Shown one piece after another: positions 19,930-28,733 of a DNA stretch of 64,000 nt. Numbering within the stretch: the stretch's first letter is position 1; each line of letters opens with the position of its first letter. The stretch comes from Nannochloropsis salina CCMP1776 (Eukaryota; Sar; Eustigmatophyceae; Eustigmatales; Monodopsidaceae): positions 372,001 through 436,000 of the forward strand of contig SDOX01000006.1 of assembly GCA_004565275.1 (NCBI GenBank), read 5' to 3'. Made by a program: the position numbers and the translations under genes. Below the pieces are notes generated by a model, which ran no database searches, was not told the origin of the DNA, and was given only the letters and a program-made list of their open reading frames with translations.

Positions 19930-22900
19930 TTACACAAGCCGTTCGTCCGCGCCGTCCTTGTCGGGCACGATTCGACTCATAATGCTGCCACTGCCCCCCA
20001 AACCCGAGCCCCCCCTGGAGCCCTGGGAGCCCGTCGGCATTCGCATCTCCATGATCTCCACTACAGCCCCGTCGTCGCCACTCCCGTCCAAAACAATGTC
20101 ATGGTCTAGGTCCTGGTCCTCGGCAGAGTCCATCCTCCGCCGGCCTCCGCGCCCTTGCATATCCTGCCTTCTCCTTTGCTGTGCGCCACTTCCTGTCCCA
20201 CCGGAACCAAACCCTAGTTTCTGCCGGGAGTACCGTACAATCATTAAGACGACAGCACCGAGAAAGAGGATGACGGCAAAACTCAGGGTGGCCGTGCGCT
20301 TCGTTTTTTTCTCAAGTATCACGTCCGGACTGCTACTGCTGTCCAGCAACCCAGGCAAAGGCGTACCTTGAGCCAAGAGCAGGACCTCCGCGTTTCGGTT
20401 GACATCAAAATTGGAAGTGACGAGGCCGAAGCTCAGAGGACCCTGCGGCATGGCCCATACCGACGTGAAGCGCTGGACGGTCCCGGACGGGTCGAGGGGG
20501 TGCAGGACGTCGAACGTCAAGGCCATCGGGCCCTCCACCCCCGGCGCGGGGCCGTCCTTCTCTTCAGACGGGGTCTCTGCCGGAGGCGTGGCGGTGGCGG
20601 TGTCCTCCAAAAGCCGAGACCCTCCCGACGCACCGGGCAACTGGTGAGCCGTCGCCTTCAGGGGGTGCAAGGCCCGGAGCTCGACTTGCTCCTTGCGAAC
20701 ATCCAAAATTTGCGCCAAATCACGACGCAACATGCCTTCAAAGGCGTTTGTCTCCTCCGGTCCGTCCAACACGCTCCATTCACTGCTTTTGCCTCCCCCT
20801 TCCTTGTCCTCTGAGGATGCATGGGCGTTCAAGTGGAGCGGGACCGTGAAGCGCAAGGCACATTCTTCTGATACTTGGGCATCTGTGCACGACTGATCCA
20901 CAACGAAGGTCACACGTCCATTCCCAACCCCTTCCTTCGCGCCAGAATCCTGTTTTTTGTTCCCTCCTTTTGCCGCGGTGGAGTCCGAAACCACCGGGCC
21001 GGCGACCTGACATCCAGAGCCCCCCCAACCTGCGTAGCAAAAGCAGCGTTTTTCATCCATAACGGCATCCAGGCCGCACAATCCGTGCTCACAGGTGGTC
21101 ACGTTCGGACCGCCGGCCCCTGAGGGGCCCCCGCATCCCAAGACCAGCCTCGCAGGCTCCGAGGGTTTGCTTGCGCCCACGACAGTGTTGGCCAGGACCT
21201 GAAACGTATAATCCACCCCCTCCTTCAAATCGGTCAGCAGCAGGGGGCCGGGCTGCGCGACGTCTGCGTCCTCTTCGCCGACGTCTGACTGGCGGGGGAC
21301 AAGAATTGAGCCGCCCGGATTGACCAGGACAGTGTACCAGAGCTCCTCCGACTGAACGGCCTGCTCCTGGCCGTCCACCCCTTCCACGTCGAAGGCAACG
21401 ACACCGCTCTCCGTCTCAGACGCCGTCACTTTCCTGAGTGTGGGTGTTTGGGGAGCAGTGGGAGTTTCCCCCGCTCCGTTGAGAGCAGATGAGGCGGCGA
21501 CGGTGTCTTCAGGAACGACAGTCATCTCAATCCCTTGCAATTTGTCATCGAAGCTTTTCAGGTTCACAAACCGCGTCATCATGTCCAAGGCAGCCGCGGG
21601 AACATCCAAGGGAACCATGTGCCCCGCGCCTGCGACCACTAGGTACGTCAGCGCCCCGCTGCTCTTGGCAAACCCTCCCGGCTTCCCCTCTCCCGCCGCC
21701 CCTCCCCCCTCGGGAATCCAAACGGCTCGTCGTGCCTCGTGGAAAGCGTCCTGGCCCGACCACTTTAATGCCTGCAGGGCTGCTTCATTTCCCACGTGGT
21801 TACAAATGACGTCGAAAGCTCCGTTGAAAAATAGAGCGCGAACGCCCCCTTCCAAGATGCGGCCCACCTGCTCGGTCACGCCCAGGCCGTCCTGGTGCTT
21901 CAAGGCATCGTAGGGTGGGTCCGTGCATTCCTGGAAACGCAATGGGGATTCCCCCGCATGCAGAGCCTCCTTGACTTGCGGGAGGTTCATGTACTGCTCG
22001 GCCGTGCGGTGCCCGGGCGGGAAGACGCGGTCGCCGGGGTGGTCGTACTTCCGGTAATCGTAGAAGCTAACAAAACCTGTTTGGTCCGTGCCTGTGGAAC
22101 CCACAACCAGATCCAAAAGTGCGAAGCAGATGGGGGTGTAGTATTTGCCCTGAGCCAACAAGCTGTTGCACTCTTGCCGCTTCTTTTGGAGTGTGTGGTA
22201 TTGTCCTTCCGAGATCAAACCCGCGCCGTGCGCGTAATCGCTCACGTCGTACTGATTAGGGGGATCGAACCATCCGTTGCCGATGGCCATGCCTTGCACG
22301 TCCAGAACTACCTCCGGTGAAGCTGCCTTCGGGTTCTGCTGCATGATGTAATCGACCATGCTCGGAATGTAATGGCCCGCTTGGGACTCTCCAGAGAAGA
22401 AGATAGGCTTGGTCTTGGTCTCTGTCCCGGTGGGAAGGACCAAGTCCTTATGCAGCTTGGCGAATGCCTGAAGGAAGGAGTACATGTGCTTGTTGATGCA
22501 GTCGTCGTCATCGCAATACTGCCGCCGGCCTGTGAAAGAAAAGCCTGTGCCCACAGGCTGATCTACGTACACGACGTTGGCCACATGATGCCAGCTGTAC
22601 GGATGCACGCTCAGGCTCATATCGTCGAGGACTTTAAAGGGCCCATGCTCGAGGAAGAAGCCGTCCATACTCGAACACCCCGGCCCGCCGTTCAGCCATA
22701 TTAACAGGGGCTTGTTCGCCGCGTCCGAAGCCGCCTCCACAAACCAGTAGAAGTATTTCCCTTCGATGGCTTCGTCCACGGTCAGTAAGCCAGCCCATTG
22801 CCTTGTAGGAAACGCATCGTCCGCAAGGCCTGGTAATTGTTTTAGCAAGTGTTCGTCTGGTGAGGTCGCATCAGCTGCTAATCCCCGCTCTTTCAGGCGC

Positions 22901-23040
22901 CGGAAGCCTTCTGCCTCAAGCCTTTCTGCCTCCAACGACCTTCGCGCGTCCCTTTGAGTAAATATGCTGTCAAGACGACGCACTGATGCACCTTCATTAG
23001 CTAGCAGCACCAGCAATATGAGGGTGGGAATGATCGTCAT
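19930..23040 (-). CDS. KEX1-like serine carboxypeptidase (S10) with FN3, EGF-like and transmembrane segments
   Basis: Secretory-pathway serine carboxypeptidase that trims C-terminal residues from proteins or propeptides. A signal peptide covers residues 1-18. The S10 catalytic domain (about 70-500) has WLNGGPGCSS, GESQAGHYIP (nucleophile S219; Gln replaces the usual Tyr), FNGAFDVICN (D410) and GAGHMVP (H474). It is followed by a fibronectin-III-like segment (about 540-650, ending PSEPARLVLGCG), a Cys-rich EGF-like piece (CEHGLCGLDA...CFCYAGWGGSGC), an acidic lumenal region, one transmembrane helix near residue 950 (TLSFAVILFLGAVVLMIV) and a Gly/Arg-rich cytoplasmic tail. This resembles yeast Kex1, which is also membrane-anchored and works in the late Golgi, but the FN3/EGF insertions are extra. 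Single exon, 1036 aa. Confidence 0.9.
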   Translation of the reverse strand: MTIIPTLILLVLLANEGASVRRLDSIFTQRDARRSLEAERLEAEGFRRLKERGLAADATSPDEHLLKQLPGLADDAFPTRQWAGLLTVDEAIEGKYFYWFVEAASDAANKPLLIWLNGGPGCSSMDGFFLEHGPFKVLDDMSLSVHPYSWHHVANVVYVDQPVGTGFSFTGRRQYCDDDDCINKHMYSFLQAFAKLHKDLVLPTGTETKTKPIFFSGESQAGHYIPSMVDYIMQQNPKAASPEVVLDVQGMAIGNGWFDPPNQYDVSDYAHGAGLISEGQYHTLQKKRQECNSLLAQGKYYTPICFALLDLVVGSTGTDQTGFVSFYDYRKYDHPGDRVFPPGHRTAEQYMNLPQVKEALHAGESPLRFQECTDPPYDALKHQDGLGVTEQVGRILEGGVRALFFNGAFDVICNHVGNEAALQALKWSGQDAFHEARRAVWIPEGGGAAGEGKPGGFAKSSGALTYLVVAGAGHMVPLDVPAAALDMMTRFVNLKSFDDKLQGIEMTVVPEDTVAASSALNGAGETPTAPQTPTLRKVTASETESGVVAFDVEGVDGQEQAVQSEELWYTVLVNPGGSILVPRQSDVGEEDADVAQPGPLLLTDLKEGVDYTFQVLANTVVGASKPSEPARLVLGCGGPSGAGGPNVTTCEHGLCGLDAVMDEKRCFCYAGWGGSGCQVAGPVVSDSTAAKGGNKKQDSGAKEGVGNGRVTFVVDQSCTDAQVSEECALRFTVPLHLNAHASSEDKEGGGKSSEWSVLDGPEETNAFEGMLRRDLAQILDVRKEQVELRALHPLKATAHQLPGASGGSRLLEDTATATPPAETPSEEKDGPAPGVEGPMALTFDVLHPLDPSGTVQRFTSVWAMPQGPLSFGLVTSNFDVNRNAEVLLLAQGTPLPGLLDSSSSPDVILEKKTKRTATLSFAVILFLGAVVLMIVRYSRQKLGFGSGGTGSGAQQRRRQDMQGRGGRRRMDSAEDQDLDHDIVLDGSGDDGAVVEIMEMRMPTGSQGSRGGSGLGGSGSIMSRIVPDKDGADERLV

Positions 23041-23875
23041 ATCGCGCTTAATAACCAGGCCCTAGGGGTTTCTTGTGAAGGAATTAACAATGAACACCCA
23101 AGCCCTTAGCACCACTCAGCCTCCATGCAGATGTGTTCGTAAACTGTTGGTATGGTTATAACTTATATATGAGGATTGCGGGTGAATTACTAGCATTTTT
23201 GGTCGTGCGGGTGTTGTTAAGGGTCCCAGGCGGGAGTCGAGGTGGGAGTCGAGGAGAAACAAACACGGGCCCACAAGAAAAGACGCAAGGCTTTGAAACC
23301 TCTCACTGAATGGTTCACAGCATGGCACACTTGTTTCCAAATGCTCACGCCGCCACGCTGTGATGCCGTCAAGGCACGTCTGGGCCCAACGGATCGAAAG
23401 GTCGGAATGCAGGGTCAATTGCCACGTTTGCGGGTCTATGAATTAAATTGCTCGCCTTTTGGCCCGTTTCACCCCCTTCGCCGTGGTGCTGCCAGCGGCC
23501 CAGCTTGAATACCACCCAAAGACATTGAAACACGGGGAAATTCATCCTCACGCTCTTATTGATTACGCATATCACGCCAGATCTTGTGCGGTTTCTCGAA
23601 AATTGGTCTGGGGACCGGCCTCCTTCTGGTCCACTGTTCACGCTCCAAGGGGCCTCGACAGCTAGCCGTGTGAGATGGAAACAACTTGTAAGTCAGCCAC
23701 CCCGTTCCTATCAAAAGCCATCGACATATGACCACGTTCTCTGTACCAACTTGACATATATTTATCCTTCTACACAGATACACATCAGCCGCCGCCGCCA
23801 CCACCACCACCACCTTCCGGTCCGTCTTCAGGCTTTGTACACAGTCAATACAGGCCCCCCTCCTCGCTCAGACAC
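23041..23875. other. Divergent upstream region, carboxypeptidase / SF-assemblin
   Basis: Long (835 bp) head-to-head gap. It contains a short direct repeat of GGGAGTCGAGG near 23230 and a CCG/CCA trinucleotide stretch at about 23790-23815, just before the SF-assemblin start. Small frame openings lack support. Confidence 0.45.
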
Positions 23876-24757
23876 ATGGCGCCGCCCCCACCTTCGGGCC
23901 CGGGCGGGATGGCCACTACGCGGTCTGAGACCAAGCAGAAGCTTGCCTCCATCATCGACAACTTCTCGCACCTGGACTTGGAGGTGAAGATGGGCACTCA
24001 GCAACGTCGGGAGAAAGACGAGTCCCGTTTGCAAGAGCTCCGTGCCTCGGTCCTCAAAATTGACAAGGCCCTCTCTGCAGAGATTAAAAGGGGCCTAGAG
24101 CGAAACAAGGCGCTGGAAAAATGGGCGGACGATCAGCTGGCAGCTACTGCCAATCAGTTTGCCGCTCGACTGGAGGATCGCACGCAAGAGGCACAAGACA
24201 GGCTGGGGGTACTGCAGAGCCGCGTGGACTCGCTTGAAGAATATTTTACGCGCGAAAAGGAGCAGGCCCTAAGCCTGGTAGAAGAGCGGGGCTCGGCATT
24301 GAGTCAAGCCTTGGTGGAGCTGCAGGAGGGAATGGATGCGGAGAGGCGAGACCGGCTCGAGCGTGAGGGCCGGATGCTGCGCTTACTCGGCGACCAGGAG
24401 GAGGGGGTGGCGCTGCGGTTCGAGCAGGAACGCACGTCACGGGAGGCCAAGATTGTGGAAGTACGACAGAGCTTGGACGAGTTTGTGCGGGCGCGGAAGA
24501 AAGTGGACGACCGGTTCCAGGCTTTCGTGACGGAGGAGCTCGGGGCTCTGAAGGGGGAGTTGGCGCGGGAGGCCGCCGCTCGGGCGAGGGAGGACGACGA
24601 GATCATCGAGGCACTGGGCCGGTACACGAACAAGCTCCAACACAGCCTCAAGATTGTGAATGCGGCGGCGCTTTGCGGGGGGAGCGAAGGGGGGGGGGGC
24701 TTAATGGCGTCCTACGCGTCGGGATCGGGGGAGGGGGGAGACGGGTATGTGCTCTGA
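23876..24757 (+). CDS. SF-assemblin / striated-fibre coiled-coil protein
   Basis: Filament-forming coiled-coil protein of the SF-assemblin/giardin family, which builds striated rootlets at basal bodies in flagellates and fibres that organise daughter-cell division in apicomplexans. The 293 aa product is about the family's usual size. After a short Pro/Gly head it shows the family opening SETKQKLASIIDNFSHLDLE and a continuous helical rod with regular charged repeats (residues about 15-270), ending YTNKLQHSLKIVN. The last 30 residues are Gly/Ser-rich and follow a G11 tract (24689-24699); here the annotated frame continues to a plausible stop, and one G fewer would stop almost at once. Start is the first ATG. 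Single exon. Confidence 0.85.
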   Translation: MAPPPPSGPGGMATTRSETKQKLASIIDNFSHLDLEVKMGTQQRREKDESRLQELRASVLKIDKALSAEIKRGLERNKALEKWADDQLAATANQFAARLEDRTQEAQDRLGVLQSRVDSLEEYFTREKEQALSLVEERGSALSQALVELQEGMDAERRDRLEREGRMLRLLGDQEEGVALRFEQERTSREAKIVEVRQSLDEFVRARKKVDDRFQAFVTEELGALKGELAREAAARAREDDEIIEALGRYTNKLQHSLKIVNAAALCGGSEGGGGLMASYASGSGEGGDGYVL

Positions 24758-25116
24758 AGGGGGGACATTGAGCACTGGCGAGGTCAAAATTTCAGCCCGG
24801 ACACCCCTGATGGATGGCAGGTGAAGGAGAGTACAATTTGCGGGCGACACTTCAAGAAAACGGACGGACATTGTAGCCTCTGGCAATCTTTTGCTTTTAC
24901 ATTTGCATTCAATATTTAAACGCTTGCCCATCTGGAACGCCGGACTCTCGGCATTCGACCCTTCCATGTCTCTGACCTTTCCGGTCCCGCCACCACCCTC
25001 CCCCCATGACCTTCACACCTACGCCACAGTGCTTTTTCCCAACAGCAGTCTATATAAATGCACGCGACCGTGCCCGTTCCCCTACCACTCCTCCCCCCCC
25101 CCCAGCCTCTCTTGCA
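24758..25116. other. Convergent intergenic region
   Basis: Tail-to-tail gap between SF-assemblin and the CDP-DAG synthase gene, with C-rich runs near 25090-25105. No gene seen. Confidence 0.45.
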
Positions 25117-26559
25117 CTATCTATCCAGAAACTTCCCCAGTTCCTCCCAGATCCTGACCTGATCGTCCCTCTTCAAGGCCGAGACCGAGGCCCATACCCG
25201 GTGGTAGTTGATAGGAACGTGCCGTATGAAGGTCTGGTAGTGAACGAACGTGTAGAGAATCATGACAAGCTGGCAGTCCATCCGGTCCGTCACCCCCCCG
25301 TGCCCCGGGATCAAGGAGTCGAAGTCCTTGATGCCGTAGGCCCGCTTGATGGCAGACATGAGGAAGCCCCCGAAAGGTGCCACCAGCGACCCGAAGATCC
25401 CGATCACCAAGCCATGCATCTGGATCGGCTTCACCGGGAGGGAGGCACGGCCCAGGAGATGGGCCAGGGCCGCCGGGAGGACGACGGTGGTTTGCGTGAA
25501 GACCCGATCGGGCTGCACGGTGTTGGCGCGGAGCATGGCCTGGTGGAAGGTGGTGCCCGGGTGAAGCTCCTGCCAGGTGAACTCCTCCGAGGGCCGGAGC
25601 TGCTTGAAGGAGCAAGTGAAGTAAGGGAAGCGGGCCAGGAAGCGGGAGAACCAAAAGGCCCACAGGAGGGTGAAGAAGAAGGCGCCGATGAAGCCCTCCC
25701 AGGTCTTGTTGGGCGAGAGGCGGAGGAAGGGACGCTTGATAAATCTCCTTCCCATGCTCATCCCGCACACGTAGGCCATGATGTCGTTGACGATGATGCA
25801 AGAGGCAGGAAAGAAATACCAAAAAATGCCGCTGAAGATGTTGGGGGCGACCACTTTCAGCTGACCGACGATGAGGAGGAGGATGACCACGGTCCACGCC
25901 AGCTGTCCTACTTGGTACTTGTAGAGGCCCGGTCGGAGGGTCAGGACGGTCATGACGAAGAGGGTGGAGAAAAGCGCGAAGGAGCTGTAGATAAGAGACT
26001 TCTCCGGTTGGTCGTCATCGTTGATGCCCAACAATGAGTCTTCCCGCAACAGCCTCACGATGGAGTCCCCGTGCGCGTAAAACATGGCCGCTACAAACCA
26101 GCTCCATTGCAACGTGCGAAAGAGGGGGGTTTTCTTCTCCATGGCTGCCCGGTACCGCACGGCCACCAGCTCCTTAAAAAGCATAACCTGTATGCCGCAG
26201 ACAAGAAGGAAAATATAGACATGGCCTGCCCAGGCGATGCCGAAAAAGACAGCGAGAAGGACTATGGCGAAGGTGACGCGCGTGACAATTTTAGACCGCG
26301 TCCGCTCCCTTGCAGAGGCGGTGGAAACGTGGTGCGGTGAATGGTGGTGCGCATAGCCATTTGCGCCCAAAGTAGTGTCATTGTTGTGACTGCTGCTACC
26401 GATTGCACTGCTCTCATCGGCCGCGGCACCTCTTACTCCCCCGGTGTACCCGTCCTTGGTAGCACTTCTAGATGCATGCCGGGCCTCGTCCTCACCACTT
26501 CCAGACTTGGCTCCTCTACCGAACCCACGCCTCCTCTGTCCTCGAGTCTCTGCAGGCAT
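25117..26559 (-). CDS. CDS1: Phosphatidate cytidylyltransferase (CDP-diacylglycerol synthase)
   Basis: Converts CTP and phosphatidic acid to CDP-diacylglycerol and pyrophosphate, the precursor of phosphatidylinositol, phosphatidylglycerol and cardiolipin; eukaryotic-type enzyme, expected in the ER membrane. The 480 aa product starts with about 105 hydrophilic, Ser/Gly/Arg-rich residues, followed by eight or so hydrophobic segments (for example VTFAIVLLAVFFGIAW and WTVVILLLIVGQL). It contains FRLSPNKTWEGFIGA-type sequence and the family signature DFDSLIPGHGGVTDRMDC at about residues 410-428, carrying the metal-binding acids. Single exon; length matches animal and plant CDS enzymes. The high GC leaves long open frames on the opposite strand, which are shadows. 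Divergent from the TPR-prefoldin gene. Confidence 0.95.
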   Translation of the reverse strand: MPAETRGQRRRGFGRGAKSGSGEDEARHASRSATKDGYTGGVRGAAADESSAIGSSSHNNDTTLGANGYAHHHSPHHVSTASARERTRSKIVTRVTFAIVLLAVFFGIAWAGHVYIFLLVCGIQVMLFKELVAVRYRAAMEKKTPLFRTLQWSWFVAAMFYAHGDSIVRLLREDSLLGINDDDQPEKSLIYSSFALFSTLFVMTVLTLRPGLYKYQVGQLAWTVVILLLIVGQLKVVAPNIFSGIFWYFFPASCIIVNDIMAYVCGMSMGRRFIKRPFLRLSPNKTWEGFIGAFFFTLLWAFWFSRFLARFPYFTCSFKQLRPSEEFTWQELHPGTTFHQAMLRANTVQPDRVFTQTTVVLPAALAHLLGRASLPVKPIQMHGLVIGIFGSLVAPFGGFLMSAIKRAYGIKDFDSLIPGHGGVTDRMDCQLVMILYTFVHYQTFIRHVPINYHRVWASVSALKRDDQVRIWEELGKFLDR

Positions 26560-27054
26560 GATACAGCCTGTATTTATTGGTTATTGATGGATGGAGGATT
26601 TTTCAATTCAGAGTGCTTGTGCGCGGAAATGTACACGGGAAATATGCCAGGAGCAAGCTTGGAAGAGTGTGTTTCCGAGGCAGAACATAGTGACGAGAAT
26701 GCCGCCATTCACCTTTTGTAGCGGGATCGAATATTAATACACGCGTGATTCAAGGAAAAGGAAGACAGAGCTATGCGGAGATGGTGTCATTACTGGTGTT
26801 GCAACCAGGTTGTCACGGGGGCAACATCTTTGTGACCGGGGTGTCCCATCGATCCTCTCCATCGTTGTTCTTTCGCTGACCAACACCACATAATAATGTG
26901 CAAACCGCTCAAGATCTTCACCCATCGCGCACTACGCCTCTGTTGAGGACATTGCATTGAGCACATTGCGACCATGTTTCTCAACTCACGCATGGCAACG
27001 CGCTCTATCCCCCGTGGCGCACGCACAGGAACCGTGGACTAATTAGTTGGAGAC
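26560..27054. other. Divergent upstream region, CDP-DAG synthase / TPR-prefoldin
   Basis: Head-to-head gap of about 500 bp, AT-richer than the flanking exons, presumably with both promoters. No further gene or named site. Confidence 0.45.
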
Positions 27055-27980
27055 ATGAGCGACGAGACAGTGGAGACGGGCAGCAAGGAAGAAGAGGGAG
27101 TGGTTCCGGAGAACGTTGCGGCTGCACAGGAGAAGAAAGAGTAAGTGTTGTCCATGAAACACCTTGCACTGTATTTGATCTGCCTTTTTCTATTTAGAGT
27201 CGCGGCCTTTTGACAAATACATTCTTCTGTACCATGTTCGCCAGGCTGGGAAACACGGCTTTCGCAGCCAAACAATATGATGAAGCAATAGCTAAGTACA
27301 GCGAAGCGATTGAGCTCGACCCCGAAAGTCATGTCTACTACTCCAATCGCAGTGCGTGTCATTGGGCGAAGAGGGAGTGGGCCTTGGCTGCGGCAGACGC
27401 CAAAACTTGCATAGAAAAGGACCCCGCTTTTCTGAAAGGCTATTACCGCCTCACTCTGGCTCAAATGGAGCAGGAAGATTTTGATGGCGCCCTAGCGACC
27501 ATTAAGGCATGTCTGAAGCGACAGCCGGATAATGCGGAGATGCGAAAACAGTTGCAACTGGTCAACGCTAAGAAAAAGGCGGCTGAATTCGTGCGAAATG
27601 CTGACAGCACTGGCGCGGCAGGGCGAGGTATGTCAGGAGAGGAGCTCGCTGAGATTCAGGAGCAATACATCGCAGCCAATAAAGAGCTTAAAGAAGTTCG
27701 AGCAAAGGGAGTAGCAGCTACGGGGGAGAAACGACGTACCGAGTTGACTTTGGCAGAGCTGAGCAAAGTCGGGGATGATACACGTTTGTTTCGCTCCGTT
27801 GGGAAAGCCTTCATGTTGGCCGCTCGGCCAGAGTTGCTGAATGAGTTGAAAGAACGTGTCACCGAGGCGGAAAAGAGGGCGACAAGTATGGAGGCTCGGC
27901 ATGCATATTTGGAGGCACGGCTATCGTCGCACGAGGCTATACTGAAAGAGGCTGCTAAGGCAGGACGAGCATCAGCATGA
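27055..27980 (+). CDS. TPR co-chaperone fused to a prefoldin subunit 1-like domain, two exons
   Basis: Exons 27055-27140 and 27245-27980; donor GA|GTAAGT, acceptor GCCAG|GCTGG, phase 2 kept, product 273 aa. Residues about 26-130 form three TPR repeats closest to Hop/STI1 TPR1 (YSNRSACHWAKREW). All five carboxylate-clamp residues that bind the Hsp70/Hsp90 C-terminal EEVD are present at Hop spacing: K28, N32, N63, K93, R97. K28 comes from exon 1 and N32 from exon 2, which supports the intron. Residues about 165-268 match prefoldin subunit 1 (beta class): LFRSVGKAFMLAARPELLNEL then a coiled coil (YLEARLSSHEAILKEA), compared with human PFDN1 from memory. A cytosolic adaptor linking Hsp70/Hsp90 to prefoldin-type client handling is the natural inference. 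Whether it joins the hexameric prefoldin is unknown. Confidence 0.85.
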
Positions 27981-28733
27981 AGTGACAAAGGTGCAAGAGC
28001 ATGACAAATAATTTGCGGAATCGTCGGAGTAGTGCATTTACGTCACAATCGCAAGTATCTCATGTATTCCTGTCTTGTTCGGTTTAACATCCTTGTGCTC
28101 GCCATGTTTGGGGCGTAAACGCTTGACTGCTACTTTTTTGTTTAACATATTGCTTCCCTTTGCCCCTCGCACGCTTGAAGGTCGATTGTTAGGCGAAAAA
28201 GTCTCCCGCTTGATTGTAAGGAGGACGTGATCTACTGGAATGACAGGAGTCTTTTCGGGGGTTCTACCCGTCTCCCCCATGGCAACGGCGGGTTCAAGTT
28301 GTGGCGTTGCTCGCCCTTTGCTCATCGCTTTCCGGATGTGTTACGCGGTATTGTTCATATCTACCGGTAGGCTGGATTAATTTTAAAAGCGTGATTCAAA
28401 TCCATGGGCAACTTGTATTGCGTGTGAGGCAGTAAGCTTGGACGCGACATCTTCAGAGTACAAGTCAAAGAGCCACGTATCCGATATACGTAGAAATACT
28501 GGAGAGTCGAGGCCAGCCACACTTGATTGTGAGTACAAGCATAATTGAAAGCCAAACACTTCTTCGTAAAGAGTTTTTGTTTGTAGTGGTTGTGAATTGG
28601 AAAATCATACGTTGCAATCACATTTTAAGCGCTTGCTTTCGTCGCTTGTCTTTCGGGATCGTATCCTCACAGCCCCAGCCTAATTAATCTCTTATGAAAC
28701 AAATATGATCAAATTGAAATCCAGGGCTTCATC
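27981..28733. other. Intergenic region with one weak small ORF
   Basis: Between the TPR-prefoldin gene and the next plus-strand gene. A 95-codon minus-strand ORF (listed separately) is the only candidate. The sequence just before 28734 ends in a TTTTTCAG|GTC context that could be a 3' splice site, so an upstream exon of the next gene may lie here. Confidence 0.4.
28038..28325 (-). CDS. Small hypothetical ORF, weak
   Basis: Open frame of 95 codons from an ATG at 28325. Basic, hydrophilic product (for example VDHVLLTIKRETF and NKKVAVKRLRPKHGEHK) with no recognised domain. It could be a short nuclear protein, a terminal exon of a larger gene, or noise. Confidence 0.25.
   Translation of the reverse strand: MSKGRATPQLEPAVAMGETGRTPEKTPVIPVDHVLLTIKRETFSPNNRPSSVRGAKGSNMLNKKVAVKRLRPKHGEHKDVKPNKTGIHEILAIVT

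Noticed and set aside
24689-24699. G11 tract in SF-assemblin as a fourth frame break
   Set aside because: The frame continues to a plausible stop after the tract and no coding sequence is visible in another frame downstream.
25006-26037. 343-codon plus-strand open frame opposite the CDP-DAG synthase
   Set aside because: Shadow frame; the minus strand carries the family signature and membrane helices.
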